From Castellaniella sp036379515 (GTDB lineage: Bacteria; Pseudomonadota; Gammaproteobacteria; Burkholderiales; Burkholderiaceae_B): a DNA stretch of 64,000 nucleotides. Position 1 is the first letter of the stretch, and every line of letters starts with the position of its first letter. The position numbers were made by a program, and so were the translations under genes. The stretch is from NCBI RefSeq assembly GCF_036379515.1, contig NZ_DASVGN010000031.1:62001-126000 (forward strand). Reading direction: 5' to 3'. Under the pieces are notes generated by a model. It saw nothing but the letters and a program-made list of their open reading frames with translations. It was not told the origin of the DNA and did no database searches. Positions 25,154 to 32,303 of this stretch are shown here, in pieces.

Positions 25154-26053
25154 TCAGTCGGGTTCGTCCCATGGGTGCAGCATGCGATTCCAGTTCAGCT
25201 TGCTGCGTAGCGTTGAGAAGTAGCTGTATCCCTGGGGATGCAGAAACCGGACTCGGTAAGGGCTTCGACGCACGTCGATGCGATCACCTTCCTGACAGTT
25301 GGACAGGGCCTGCATGTCGAAGTGCACGCTGGCGCCCGATTCGACCCGCCCCAGGGCCAGGATGGTGATGCTGAGCACACTGTCTTCAGGAAGCGTGATC
25401 GGCCGGTTGGACAGCGTTTGCGGTGCGACGGGAACCAGTACCAGTGCCGGCACCTGCGGGTGCACGATGGGCCCACCCGCCGACAGCGCGTAGGCTGTGG
25501 AGCCCGTGGGTGTGGCAATGATCAGGCCGTCGGCGCGTTGGCTATGCATGAAGGCCCCGTTGCATTCGACGCGCAGTTCTATCATGCCGCCGCGCCCCGC
25601 ACGGTTGATGATGACGTCGTTCAGTGCCATGCCCGAAAAGATCTGCTCTTCGCCGCGCATGACCCGACCTTCGAGCAAGATGCGTTCGTCCTGAACGAAG
25701 GCGCCGTTGAGCACGCTGGTGATGGCCTCGTCTGCGCTACCCAAGGGGATGTCGGTGATGAACCCCAGGCGGCCATGGTTGATGCCGATGAGCGGGACGT
25801 CAGTGGTGGCCAGTTGCCGTGCGGCGGCCAGCATGGTGCCGTCTCCGCCCATGATCACGGCCAGGTCGGCGCGCTCGCCGATTTCGATGAAGCTGGCCTG
25901 TTCGAAGTCGTCTACCCCTGTACGATGCCCGGTCTCGGCTTCGATCAACACCGTACACCCGGCCGTCCGCAGCACCTTGCCCAGCCGGCGTAGTGGGGCA
26001 TCCATGCCACTGTCCTGATGCCGTCCGACCAAAGCGACCGTGTGAAAATGCAT
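25154..26053 (-). CDS. nadK: NAD kinase
   Basis: Phosphorylates NAD to NADP in the cytoplasm. From the ATG at 26053 it is 299 aa, the usual length; the frame extending upstream crosses the hrcA start and is rejected. Motifs are VIMGGDGTMLAAARQL (GGDGT), INHGRLGFITDI, and TPTGSTAYALSAGGPIVHPQ. Divergent from hrcA. Confidence 0.96.
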   Translation of the reverse strand: MHFHTVALVGRHQDSGMDAPLRRLGKVLRTAGCTVLIEAETGHRTGVDDFEQASFIEIGERADLAVIMGGDGTMLAAARQLATTDVPLIGINHGRLGFITDIPLGSADEAITSVLNGAFVQDERILLEGRVMRGEEQIFSGMALNDVIINRAGRGGMIELRVECNGAFMHSQRADGLIIATPTGSTAYALSAGGPIVHPQVPALVLVPVAPQTLSNRPITLPEDSVLSITILALGRVESGASVHFDMQALSNCQEGDRIDVRRSPYRVRFLHPQGYSYFSTLRSKLNWNRMLHPWDEPD

Positions 26054-26086
26054 GGAAGGGGGTGCCTCGCGGAAATAGATGGAATA

Positions 26087-26114
26087 ATAGGGGGAGTATC
26101 TGATTATAGGGGGA
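26087..26114. promoter_or_regulatory. paired direct repeat in the nadK-hrcA divergent region
   Basis: ATAGGGGGA occurs at 26087-26095 and again at 26106-26114, 19 bases apart, or nearly two helix turns on the same face. The second copy overlaps a TATAAT on the minus strand (26103-26108) that could be the nadK -10. It may be a regulator site, but none is recognised. Confidence 0.4.
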
Positions 26115-26174
26115 TGATTGCAGCCGTGCCGGTGGGGCAGGCTGCAAACGTCCTGCACTCTGGACGAACGGGTC

Positions 26175-27188
26175 ATGGATGATCGAGCCAAGGCATTGCT
26201 CAAAGCGCTGGTAGAGCGGTACATCTCGGATGGACAGCCGGTGGGTTCGCGCACGCTGTCCAAGGTGTTCGACTTGTCTCCGGCCACCATCCGCAACGTG
26301 ATGGCCGACCTCGAAGACCTCGGCTTGATCCACAGCCCGCATACGTCGTCGGGGCGTGTTCCCACGCCGCGCGGTTATCGGCTCTTTGTCGACAGTCTGC
26401 TGACCGTGCAGCCGTACGAGCTCAGCCCGGATCTGCGGATTACCGGCAGCCTGCCTGCCGCTGAGCCAGGGCGTGCCGTGACGGCAGCGGCGACGCTGCT
26501 GTCCAATCTTTCGCAGTTTGCCGGGGTGGTGCTGACGCCCAAGCGTACACAGGTCTTTCGTCACATCGAATTCATCCGTCTTTCCGACAAGCGTGTGCTG
26601 CTCATCATCGTGACGCCCAATGGCGACGTACAGAACCGCATTTTGTTCGTGCCGCGCGAATACGCTGAGGCCGAGCTTCTCGAGGCCTCCAATTTCTTCA
26701 ATCACCATTTTTCGGGCAAATCTTTCTACGAAGTGCGCATCGCATTGGCAGCAGAGCTGGCGTCTTTGCAATCCGACATCTCCCGGCTCATGCAGCAGGC
26801 GGTGGATGCCGGTATCGGCACGCCCGATACGGCTGACGAGTCCGTGGTGATTTCGGGCGAGGGCAAGCTGCTCGACATCTCCGAAATGACGGCCGATATG
26901 GACCGACTGCGGCGCCTGTTTGCGCTGTTCGAGCAGAAGACTGATCTCCTGCATCTGCTGGATGTGTCCAGTCAGGCGCAAGGGGTGCAGATTTATATTG
27001 GCGGGGATTCCCGCCTGGTGCCGCTCGAAGAAGTCTCCGTCATCACGGCGCCTTACAAGGTCGACGGCCGCGTCGTAGGCACTTTGGGTGTGATCGGGCC
27101 GACTCGCATGGCCTACGAACGGGTGATTCCTATCGTGGACATCACGGCGCGCATGCTGTCCAATGCCTTGGGCCAGGCGGCCTCCTGA
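26175..27188 (+). CDS. hrcA: heat-inducible transcription repressor HrcA
   Basis: Represses heat-shock genes by binding CIRCE elements. From the ATG at 26175 it is 337 aa. The winged helix is visible in ALVERYISDGQPVGSRTL and SPATIRNVMADLEDLGLIHSPHTSSGR, followed by the GAF-like domain and a C-terminal VITAPYKVDGRVVGTLGVIGPTRMAY. It starts the cluster hrcA-hemH-grpE-dnaK-dnaJ. No CIRCE site (TTAGCACTC-N9-GAGTGCTAA) is seen in the window. Confidence 0.96.
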   Translation: MDDRAKALLKALVERYISDGQPVGSRTLSKVFDLSPATIRNVMADLEDLGLIHSPHTSSGRVPTPRGYRLFVDSLLTVQPYELSPDLRITGSLPAAEPGRAVTAAATLLSNLSQFAGVVLTPKRTQVFRHIEFIRLSDKRVLLIIVTPNGDVQNRILFVPREYAEAELLEASNFFNHHFSGKSFYEVRIALAAELASLQSDISRLMQQAVDAGIGTPDTADESVVISGEGKLLDISEMTADMDRLRRLFALFEQKTDLLHLLDVSSQAQGVQIYIGGDSRLVPLEEVSVITAPYKVDGRVVGTLGVIGPTRMAYERVIPIVDITARMLSNALGQAAS

Positions 27189-27190
27189 AG

Positions 27191-27210
27191 ACCTACCTAC
27201 CTACCTACCT
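27191..27210. repeat. tetranucleotide tandem repeat (ACCT)5 before hemH
   Basis: Five perfect ACCT units occupy almost the whole hrcA-hemH gap, ending 4 bases before the hemH ATG at 27215, where a ribosome site should be. The tract contains no GGAGG-like sequence. Length changes would alter the translation initiation region. Confidence 0.9.
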
Positions 27211-27214
27211 ATTT

Positions 27215-28261
27215 ATGAGTCGATTCCTTTCTGAAGCGCCTGATCCTCAGGCTTTGGACCCGGATGTTGCTGGGCCGGGTCGTGGTCCGGTGGGCGTATT
27301 GCTTGTCAATCTTGGTACTCCGGACGCTCCCACGCCCGCCGCCGTGCGCCGCTACCTGGGCGAATTTCTGTCAGATCCGCGGGTGGTCGAGCTGCCTCGC
27401 TGGCTGTGGCAGATCATCTTGCGCGGTCTCGTACTGACGCGCCGCCCTTCGGTCATCGCGCCCAAGTACCAGTCCATCTGGATGGAGCGGGGCTCCCCCC
27501 TGCTGGTGCATGGAGAAGATCTGCGTGATGCCGTCGCCGCTTCCTTGGGAGCACGAGGGCTGCCCGTCCGGGTTGCCTTGGCCATGCGGTATGGGCAGCC
27601 CGCCATTGCTGACGAGCTGCGCAGCCTGCGGGCTGCGGGCTGTGGCCGCATTCTCGTGGTCCCGCTGTATCCGCAGTACGCTTCGAGCACGACGGGGACC
27701 GTCGTGGATGCCGTCAACGCCTGGATGGCACAGCTGCGCCATCAACCTACATTGCGGTTCCTTGATCGCTTTCATCAAGCACCGGCCTATCAGGATGCGC
27801 TGTGTCGCGCGGTGCGTGCCCATTGGCAGAAGGTCGGTAAGCCTGATCGCCTGCTGCTGAGTTTTCACGGGCTTCCTCAACAAGCGGTGCGGGCTGGCGA
27901 CCCCTATTTCAGGGACTGCATGCAGACTGCCCAGGCGTTGCGCGAACGGCTGGGCGAGGACGGCGGCCTGTTGCATGTGGCGTTTCAGAGCCGCTTTGGG
28001 GCGGCGCCCTGGCTGCAACCCTATACGCAGCCCACGCTGGAAGCGTGGGCCAAACAGGGCGTGGGAACGGTGGATCTGATGTGCCCGGGGTTCGTGGCCG
28101 ATTGTCTCGAGACCCTCGAAGAGATCGACATGGGATGCCGCGAGGCATTTCTGGCCTCGGGCGGGCAGAATTTTCGCTATATTGCCTGCCTCAATGCCGA
28201 CCCCCAATGGTCTGCCGACTTCTCGGCACTGTTGGCCGAGAATCTGGGCGGCTGGGTCTGA
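27215..28261 (+). CDS. hemH: ferrochelatase
   Basis: Inserts Fe2+ into protoporphyrin IX, the last step of haem synthesis. 348 aa. VGVLLVNLGTPDAPTPAAVRRYL, SIWMERGSPLLVH, VPLYPQYASSTTG, the catalytic His in LLSFHGLPQ, and the acidic site DLMCPGFVADCLETLEEI are all present. The start is the first ATG after the ACCT repeat. An N-terminal extension of about 20 residues precedes the conserved core. Confidence 0.96.
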   Translation: MSRFLSEAPDPQALDPDVAGPGRGPVGVLLVNLGTPDAPTPAAVRRYLGEFLSDPRVVELPRWLWQIILRGLVLTRRPSVIAPKYQSIWMERGSPLLVHGEDLRDAVAASLGARGLPVRVALAMRYGQPAIADELRSLRAAGCGRILVVPLYPQYASSTTGTVVDAVNAWMAQLRHQPTLRFLDRFHQAPAYQDALCRAVRAHWQKVGKPDRLLLSFHGLPQQAVRAGDPYFRDCMQTAQALRERLGEDGGLLHVAFQSRFGAAPWLQPYTQPTLEAWAKQGVGTVDLMCPGFVADCLETLEEIDMGCREAFLASGGQNFRYIACLNADPQWSADFSALLAENLGGWV

Positions 28262-28290
28262 CCGTGGCCTGAGACATCCTCATTCAGGGG

Positions 28291-28318
28291 CTTGAAGGAT
28301 CTGTCATCACCCCCATAT
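28291..28318 (+). promoter_or_regulatory. sigma32 heat-shock promoter of grpE
   Basis: CTTGAA (28291-28296), a 14-base spacer and CCCCATAT (28311-28318), very close to the sigma32 consensus (CTTGAAA, 13-15 bases, CCCCATNT). The -10 ends 39 bases upstream of the grpE ATG. It would drive grpE and probably dnaK on heat shock. Confidence 0.88.
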
Positions 28319-28357
28319 GGGAGGTGTTCGCATTTCATTGTTTTTGGAGATTTCAGT

Positions 28358-28948
28358 ATGTCGGCACCACAGGAAGACCTGGACCCCCAGGCTCCATCCG
28401 GTTCCCAGGCGCAGGATGCCGCGCCTGAAAACACCGTACCGCAGGCCACGCCTGATACTGCGACCCCTGTTGCGCAGGGGCCGGGTGAAGACCTCGCTGC
28501 GTTGCTGGCAGAGGCTCAGGACAAGGTCGCGGATTATCACGACCAGCTGTTGCGTGCTCATGCCGAAGTCGAGAACGTGCGTCGCCGTGCCCAGGAAGAC
28601 GTCTCCAAAGCACGAAAGTTCGGCACCGAGTCCTTTGCCGAGAGCCTGATCCCGGTGCGCGACAGCCTCGAGGCGGCACTCGCCCATGCAGATCAGAGCC
28701 TTGAAGACTGGCAGAAGGGGGTCGAGTCCACCCTGCGTCAACTCAATAACGCGTTCGAGCGCAACCAGATGCACGAAATCGCGCCGGTACCGGGCGAAGC
28801 CTTCGATCCGCATCGGCATCAGGCGATCTCGACGATTCCTTCCGAACACGCCCAAGGCTGCGTGGCTCAGACTTTGCAGAAAGGCTATCTGATCGCTGAT
28901 CGCGTGTTGCGCCCGGCGCTGGTCATGGTCTCTGCCGGCCAGTCATAG
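28358..28948 (+). CDS. grpE: nucleotide exchange factor GrpE
   Basis: Stimulates ADP release from DnaK. 196 aa from the ATG at 28358 (MSAPQEDLDPQ); upstream in-frame starts lie inside the promoter. An acidic disordered N-terminus of about 50 residues precedes the long helix DYHDQLLRAHAEVENVRRRA, and the C-terminal beta domain holds FDPHRHQAISTIPSEHAQG and VLQKGYL-like GYLIADRVLRPALVMVS. It is followed by dnaK after 99 bases. Confidence 0.96.
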   Translation: MSAPQEDLDPQAPSGSQAQDAAPENTVPQATPDTATPVAQGPGEDLAALLAEAQDKVADYHDQLLRAHAEVENVRRRAQEDVSKARKFGTESFAESLIPVRDSLEAALAHADQSLEDWQKGVESTLRQLNNAFERNQMHEIAPVPGEAFDPHRHQAISTIPSEHAQGCVAQTLQKGYLIADRVLRPALVMVSAGQS

Positions 28949-28961
28949 GCTCTGCGGTGGC

Positions 28962-28989
28962 CTTGAAAATTTACGGGCTGCCTCCACCT
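28962..28989 (+). promoter_or_regulatory. possible second sigma32 promoter before dnaK
   Basis: CTTGAAA (28962-28968) matches the sigma32 -35 exactly. CTCCACCT (28982-28989), 13 bases later, matches the -10 CCCCATNT at 6 of 8 positions at best. It lies 58 bases before the dnaK ATG. Confidence 0.5.
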
Positions 28990-29047
28990 GAACAACAACG
29001 GCAGGAATACCTGCCCCCTCATTCAAATATCGACAGGATTCACTAAC

Positions 29048-30979
29048 ATGAGCAAGATCATCGGGATCGACCTGGGCACGACCAATAGCTGCGTCGCCGT
29101 GCTGGATGGGTCCAAGGTCCGCATTATCGAAAACTCCGAGGGCGCACGCACCACGCCTTCCATCATCGCCTACATGCAGGATGGCGAGATCCTGGTCGGT
29201 GCACCAGCCAAGCGTCAGGCAGTCACCAACCCGCAAAACACCATTTACGCCGCCAAGCGCCTGATCGGCCGCAAGTACGACGAAAAGTACGTGCAAAAAG
29301 ACATCAGCCTGATGCCGTTCAAGATCGTCAAGGCCGATAACGGTGATGCATGGGTCGAAGCCCAGGACAAAAAGCTGGCGCCTCCCCAGGTGTCCGCCGA
29401 AGTGCTGCGCAAGATGAAAAAGACGGCCGAAGACTATTTGGGCGAAGAAGTCACCGAGGCTGTGATCACGGTACCGGCCTACTTCAACGACAGCCAGCGG
29501 CAGGCCACCAAGGATGCCGGACGGATTGCCGGGCTGGAAGTCAAACGCATCATCAACGAGCCCACCGCCGCAGCCTTGGCCTTTGGCCTGGACAAATCCG
29601 AGCGCGGCGATCGCAAGATTGCGGTCTATGACCTTGGGGGTGGTACCTTCGACGTGTCCATCATCGAAATTGCCGATGTGGATGGCGACAAGCAGTTTGA
29701 AGTGCTGTCGACCAACGGCGACACGTTCTTGGGCGGTGAAGACTTCGACCGGCGCATCATCGACTACATCATCACCGAGTTCAAGAAAGAATCCGGCACG
29801 GATCTGTCCAAGGATGTACTGGCGCTGCAACGCCTGAAAGAAGCCGCTGAAAAGGCCAAGATCGAACTCTCGTCCACGCAGCAGACCGAGATCAATCTGC
29901 CGTATATCACGGCCGATGCCTCGGGTCCCAAGCACTTGAACCTGAAGATCACGCGTTCCAAGCTCGAAGCCCTGGTCGAGGACCTGGTCGAGCGCACCAT
30001 CGAGCCGTGCCGCATCGCCATCAAGGACGCTGGCATCAAGGTGTCCGACATCGACGACGTGATTCTCGTGGGCGGCATGAGCCGCATGCCCAAGGTGCAG
30101 GACAAGGTCAAGGAGTTCTTTGGCCGCGACCCGCGCAAGGACGTGAATCCCGACGAAGCCGTGGCAGCCGGTGCAGCCATCCAGGGCTCCGTGCTCTCGG
30201 GTGATCGCAAAGACGTGCTGCTGCTGGACGTGACCCCTCTGTCCCTTGGGATTGAAACCCTGGGCGGTGTCATGACCAAGATGATCAAGAAGAACACGAC
30301 GATCCCGACACGGTTCTCGCAAGTGTTTTCCACGGCTGACGACAATCAGCCGGCAGTGACCATCAAGGTCTATCAGGGTGAGCGCGAAGTGGCCGCAGGC
30401 AACAAGGCGCTGGGTGAATTCAATCTGGAAGGCATTCCGCCGTCACCGCGTGGCCTGCCGCAGATCGAGGTGACCTTCGACATCGATGCCAATGGCATTT
30501 TGCATGTGTCAGCCAAAGACAAAGGCACGGGCAAGGAAAACAAGATCACGATCAAGGCAAGTTCTGGCCTGAGCGAAGACGAGATCGAACGCATGGTGAA
30601 GGACGCCGAGGCGAATGCCGAGGAGGATCACCGCGTGGCCGAGCTTGCACAGGCACGCAATCAGGCCGATGGTCTGGTGCACGCCACCCGCAAGTCGCTC
30701 AGTGAATATGGCGACAAGCTCGAAGCTTCCGAGAAAGAAGCCATCGAGGCTGCCGTCAAGGAACTGGAAGAAGCTGCGCGCGGGGACGACAAGGCGGCGA
30801 TCGAAGCCAAGGTTGAAGCGTTGTCGACGGCCTCGCAAAAGCTGGGCGAGAAGATGTATGCCGACATGCAGGCCAAGCAGGCTGCAGAAGGTGCTGCGGG
30901 TGCAGCACCTGACGCGGCAGCGGCGCCAGCACAGGATGATGTTGTGGACGCGGACTTCAAGGAAGTCAAGCGCGACTGA
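29048..30979 (+). CDS. dnaK: molecular chaperone DnaK (Hsp70)
   Basis: An ATP-dependent chaperone of 643 aa. Hsp70 signatures are intact: IGIDLGTTNSCVAV at the N-terminus, IAVYDLGGGTFDVSIIEI (about 190-207) and VILVGGMSRMPKVQ (about 335-348). The substrate domain contains DVTPLSLGIETLGG, and an Ala-rich C-terminal tail ends in an acidic DDVVDADFKEVK. CAGGA is 11 bases before the ATG. Partner genes grpE and dnaJ flank it. Confidence 0.98.
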   Translation: MSKIIGIDLGTTNSCVAVLDGSKVRIIENSEGARTTPSIIAYMQDGEILVGAPAKRQAVTNPQNTIYAAKRLIGRKYDEKYVQKDISLMPFKIVKADNGDAWVEAQDKKLAPPQVSAEVLRKMKKTAEDYLGEEVTEAVITVPAYFNDSQRQATKDAGRIAGLEVKRIINEPTAAALAFGLDKSERGDRKIAVYDLGGGTFDVSIIEIADVDGDKQFEVLSTNGDTFLGGEDFDRRIIDYIITEFKKESGTDLSKDVLALQRLKEAAEKAKIELSSTQQTEINLPYITADASGPKHLNLKITRSKLEALVEDLVERTIEPCRIAIKDAGIKVSDIDDVILVGGMSRMPKVQDKVKEFFGRDPRKDVNPDEAVAAGAAIQGSVLSGDRKDVLLLDVTPLSLGIETLGGVMTKMIKKNTTIPTRFSQVFSTADDNQPAVTIKVYQGEREVAAGNKALGEFNLEGIPPSPRGLPQIEVTFDIDANGILHVSAKDKGTGKENKITIKASSGLSEDEIERMVKDAEANAEEDHRVAELAQARNQADGLVHATRKSLSEYGDKLEASEKEAIEAAVKELEEAARGDDKAAIEAKVEALSTASQKLGEKMYADMQAKQAAEGAAGAAPDAAAAPAQDDVVDADFKEVKRD

Positions 30980-31044
30980 CGAGGGAGTCTGCATTCAGAG
31001 GCGCCATACGCGCGTTTGGATGCAGTCCCCAACGTTTCGCACCT

Positions 31045-31074
31045 GCCCGGTGCCGGCTGTAAGCCGGCCCGGGC
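31045..31074 (+). promoter_or_regulatory. strong GC-rich hairpin between dnaK and dnaJ
   Basis: GCCCGG-T-GCCGGCT-GTA-AGCCGGC-CCGGGC forms a 13-bp stem with one bulged T and a three-base loop. No T-run follows, so it is not a standard terminator. It may lower dnaJ expression relative to dnaK or protect the 3' end of a processed dnaK message. Confidence 0.6.
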
Positions 31075-31119
31075 TTGTGCCCTTTAATCAGCAGCGCATC
31101 AAGCGGGTAATCGATATTC

Positions 31120-32247
31120 ATGGCAAAACGAGATTTTTACGAGATTCTGGGCGTCGCCAAGAACGCGTCGGATGATGACATCCGCAAGGCCTACCGCAAG
31201 CTGGCCATGAAGTACCACCCGGATCGCAACCCTGGCAGCAAAGAGGCCGAGGACAAATTCAAAGAGGTCAAAGAGGCCTACGAGATGTTGTCCGACTCAG
31301 AAAAACGGGCTGCTTACGACCGCTTTGGTCATGCAGGAGTGGACCCGAATGCTGCGGGTGCAGGCATGGGCGGTGCCGGGGGCTTTGCGGACGCGTTTGG
31401 CGATATTTTCGGTGAAATCTTCGGTGGCGCGGGTGGCCGGCGTGCAGGCGGTGGACCGCAGGTCTACCGCGGTGCAGATTTGAAATATTCGCTGGAAATC
31501 AGCCTCGAACAGGCCGCCAACGGTTTCGATACCGAGATCCGCATTCCCAGCTGGGACCCCTGTGGTACCTGCCACGGCACGGGGGCCAAGGCCGGGACCA
31601 AGCCGCGGACCTGCCACACCTGCGGTGGGAGCGGCGCGGTACGCATGCAGCAGGGCTTTTTCAGTGTGCAGCAGACCTGCCCTACGTGTCATGGCACAGG
31701 CCAGGAAATCACCGACCCTTGCCCCGAGTGTGATGGGGTGGGACGCATCCGTAAGAACAAGACCCTGCAGGTGAAAATCCCGGCAGGGATTGACGATGGC
31801 ATGCGCATTCGTTCCTCCGGAAACGGTGAACCCGGCGTCAATGGTGGTCCTGCAGGCGATCTCTATGTCGAGATCCGGATCAAGCCCCATGGGATCTTCC
31901 AGCGCGACGGTGAAGATTTGCACTGCGAGCTCACTATCCCGTTTACCAAGGCAGCGCTGGGTGGTGTGCAAGAGGTGCCCACGTTGTCCGGACGGGGCGA
32001 GATCACGATCCCTGAAGGGACCCAGACTGGCAAGACCTTCCGCTTGCGCGGCAAGGGCATCAAAGGTGTGCGGTCAAGCTATCCGGGTGATTTGTATTGT
32101 CACGTGTCGGTCGAGACGCCAGTGCGCTTGAACGACGAACAAAAGGCGTTGCTGCGTCAGTTCGAGACGTCGCTGAGCAGTGGCGGTGATCGCCACTCGC
32201 CCAAGAGCGAATCATGGACTGATAAGGTCAAGAGCTTTTTCTCCTGA
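31120..32247 (+). CDS. dnaJ: molecular chaperone DnaJ (Hsp40)
   Basis: A DnaK co-chaperone of 375 aa. The J domain with HPD is in MKYHPDRNPG (about 30-39), followed by a Gly-rich linker (AGAGMGGAGG), and a zinc finger region with four CxxCxGxG repeats (CGTCHGTGAK, CHTCGGSGAV, CPTCHGTGQE, CPECDGVGRI). The C-terminal peptide-binding domains are complete. A 140-base gap with a strong hairpin separates it from dnaK, and a terminator follows. Confidence 0.98.
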   Translation: MAKRDFYEILGVAKNASDDDIRKAYRKLAMKYHPDRNPGSKEAEDKFKEVKEAYEMLSDSEKRAAYDRFGHAGVDPNAAGAGMGGAGGFADAFGDIFGEIFGGAGGRRAGGGPQVYRGADLKYSLEISLEQAANGFDTEIRIPSWDPCGTCHGTGAKAGTKPRTCHTCGGSGAVRMQQGFFSVQQTCPTCHGTGQEITDPCPECDGVGRIRKNKTLQVKIPAGIDDGMRIRSSGNGEPGVNGGPAGDLYVEIRIKPHGIFQRDGEDLHCELTIPFTKAALGGVQEVPTLSGRGEITIPEGTQTGKTFRLRGKGIKGVRSSYPGDLYCHVSVETPVRLNDEQKALLRQFETSLSSGGDRHSPKSESWTDKVKSFFS

Positions 32248-32268
32248 ACCGCTTGCACCTCAAGTCGT

Positions 32269-32301
32269 ACATTGCCCTCCGGATATTCTGGAGGGCAATG
32301 T
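32269..32301. terminator. bidirectional hairpin between dnaJ and the M16 peptidase
   Basis: ACATTGCCCTCC (32269-32280) pairs perfectly with GGAGGGCAATGT (32290-32301) across a 9-base loop. It lies between the convergent dnaJ and peptidase stops. The T-tail is short (GTTTA), so termination efficiency is uncertain. Confidence 0.65.
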
Positions 32302-32303
32302 GT

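Noticed and set aside
28943..30322. 459-codon open frame antisense to dnaK
   Set aside because: It is a mirror of conserved DnaK codons with His- and Gln-rich composition and no start signal.
26175..32247. CIRCE operator in the heat-shock cluster
   Set aside because: No TTAGCACTC-N9-GAGTGCTAA or close variant was found upstream of hrcA, grpE, dnaK or dnaJ.
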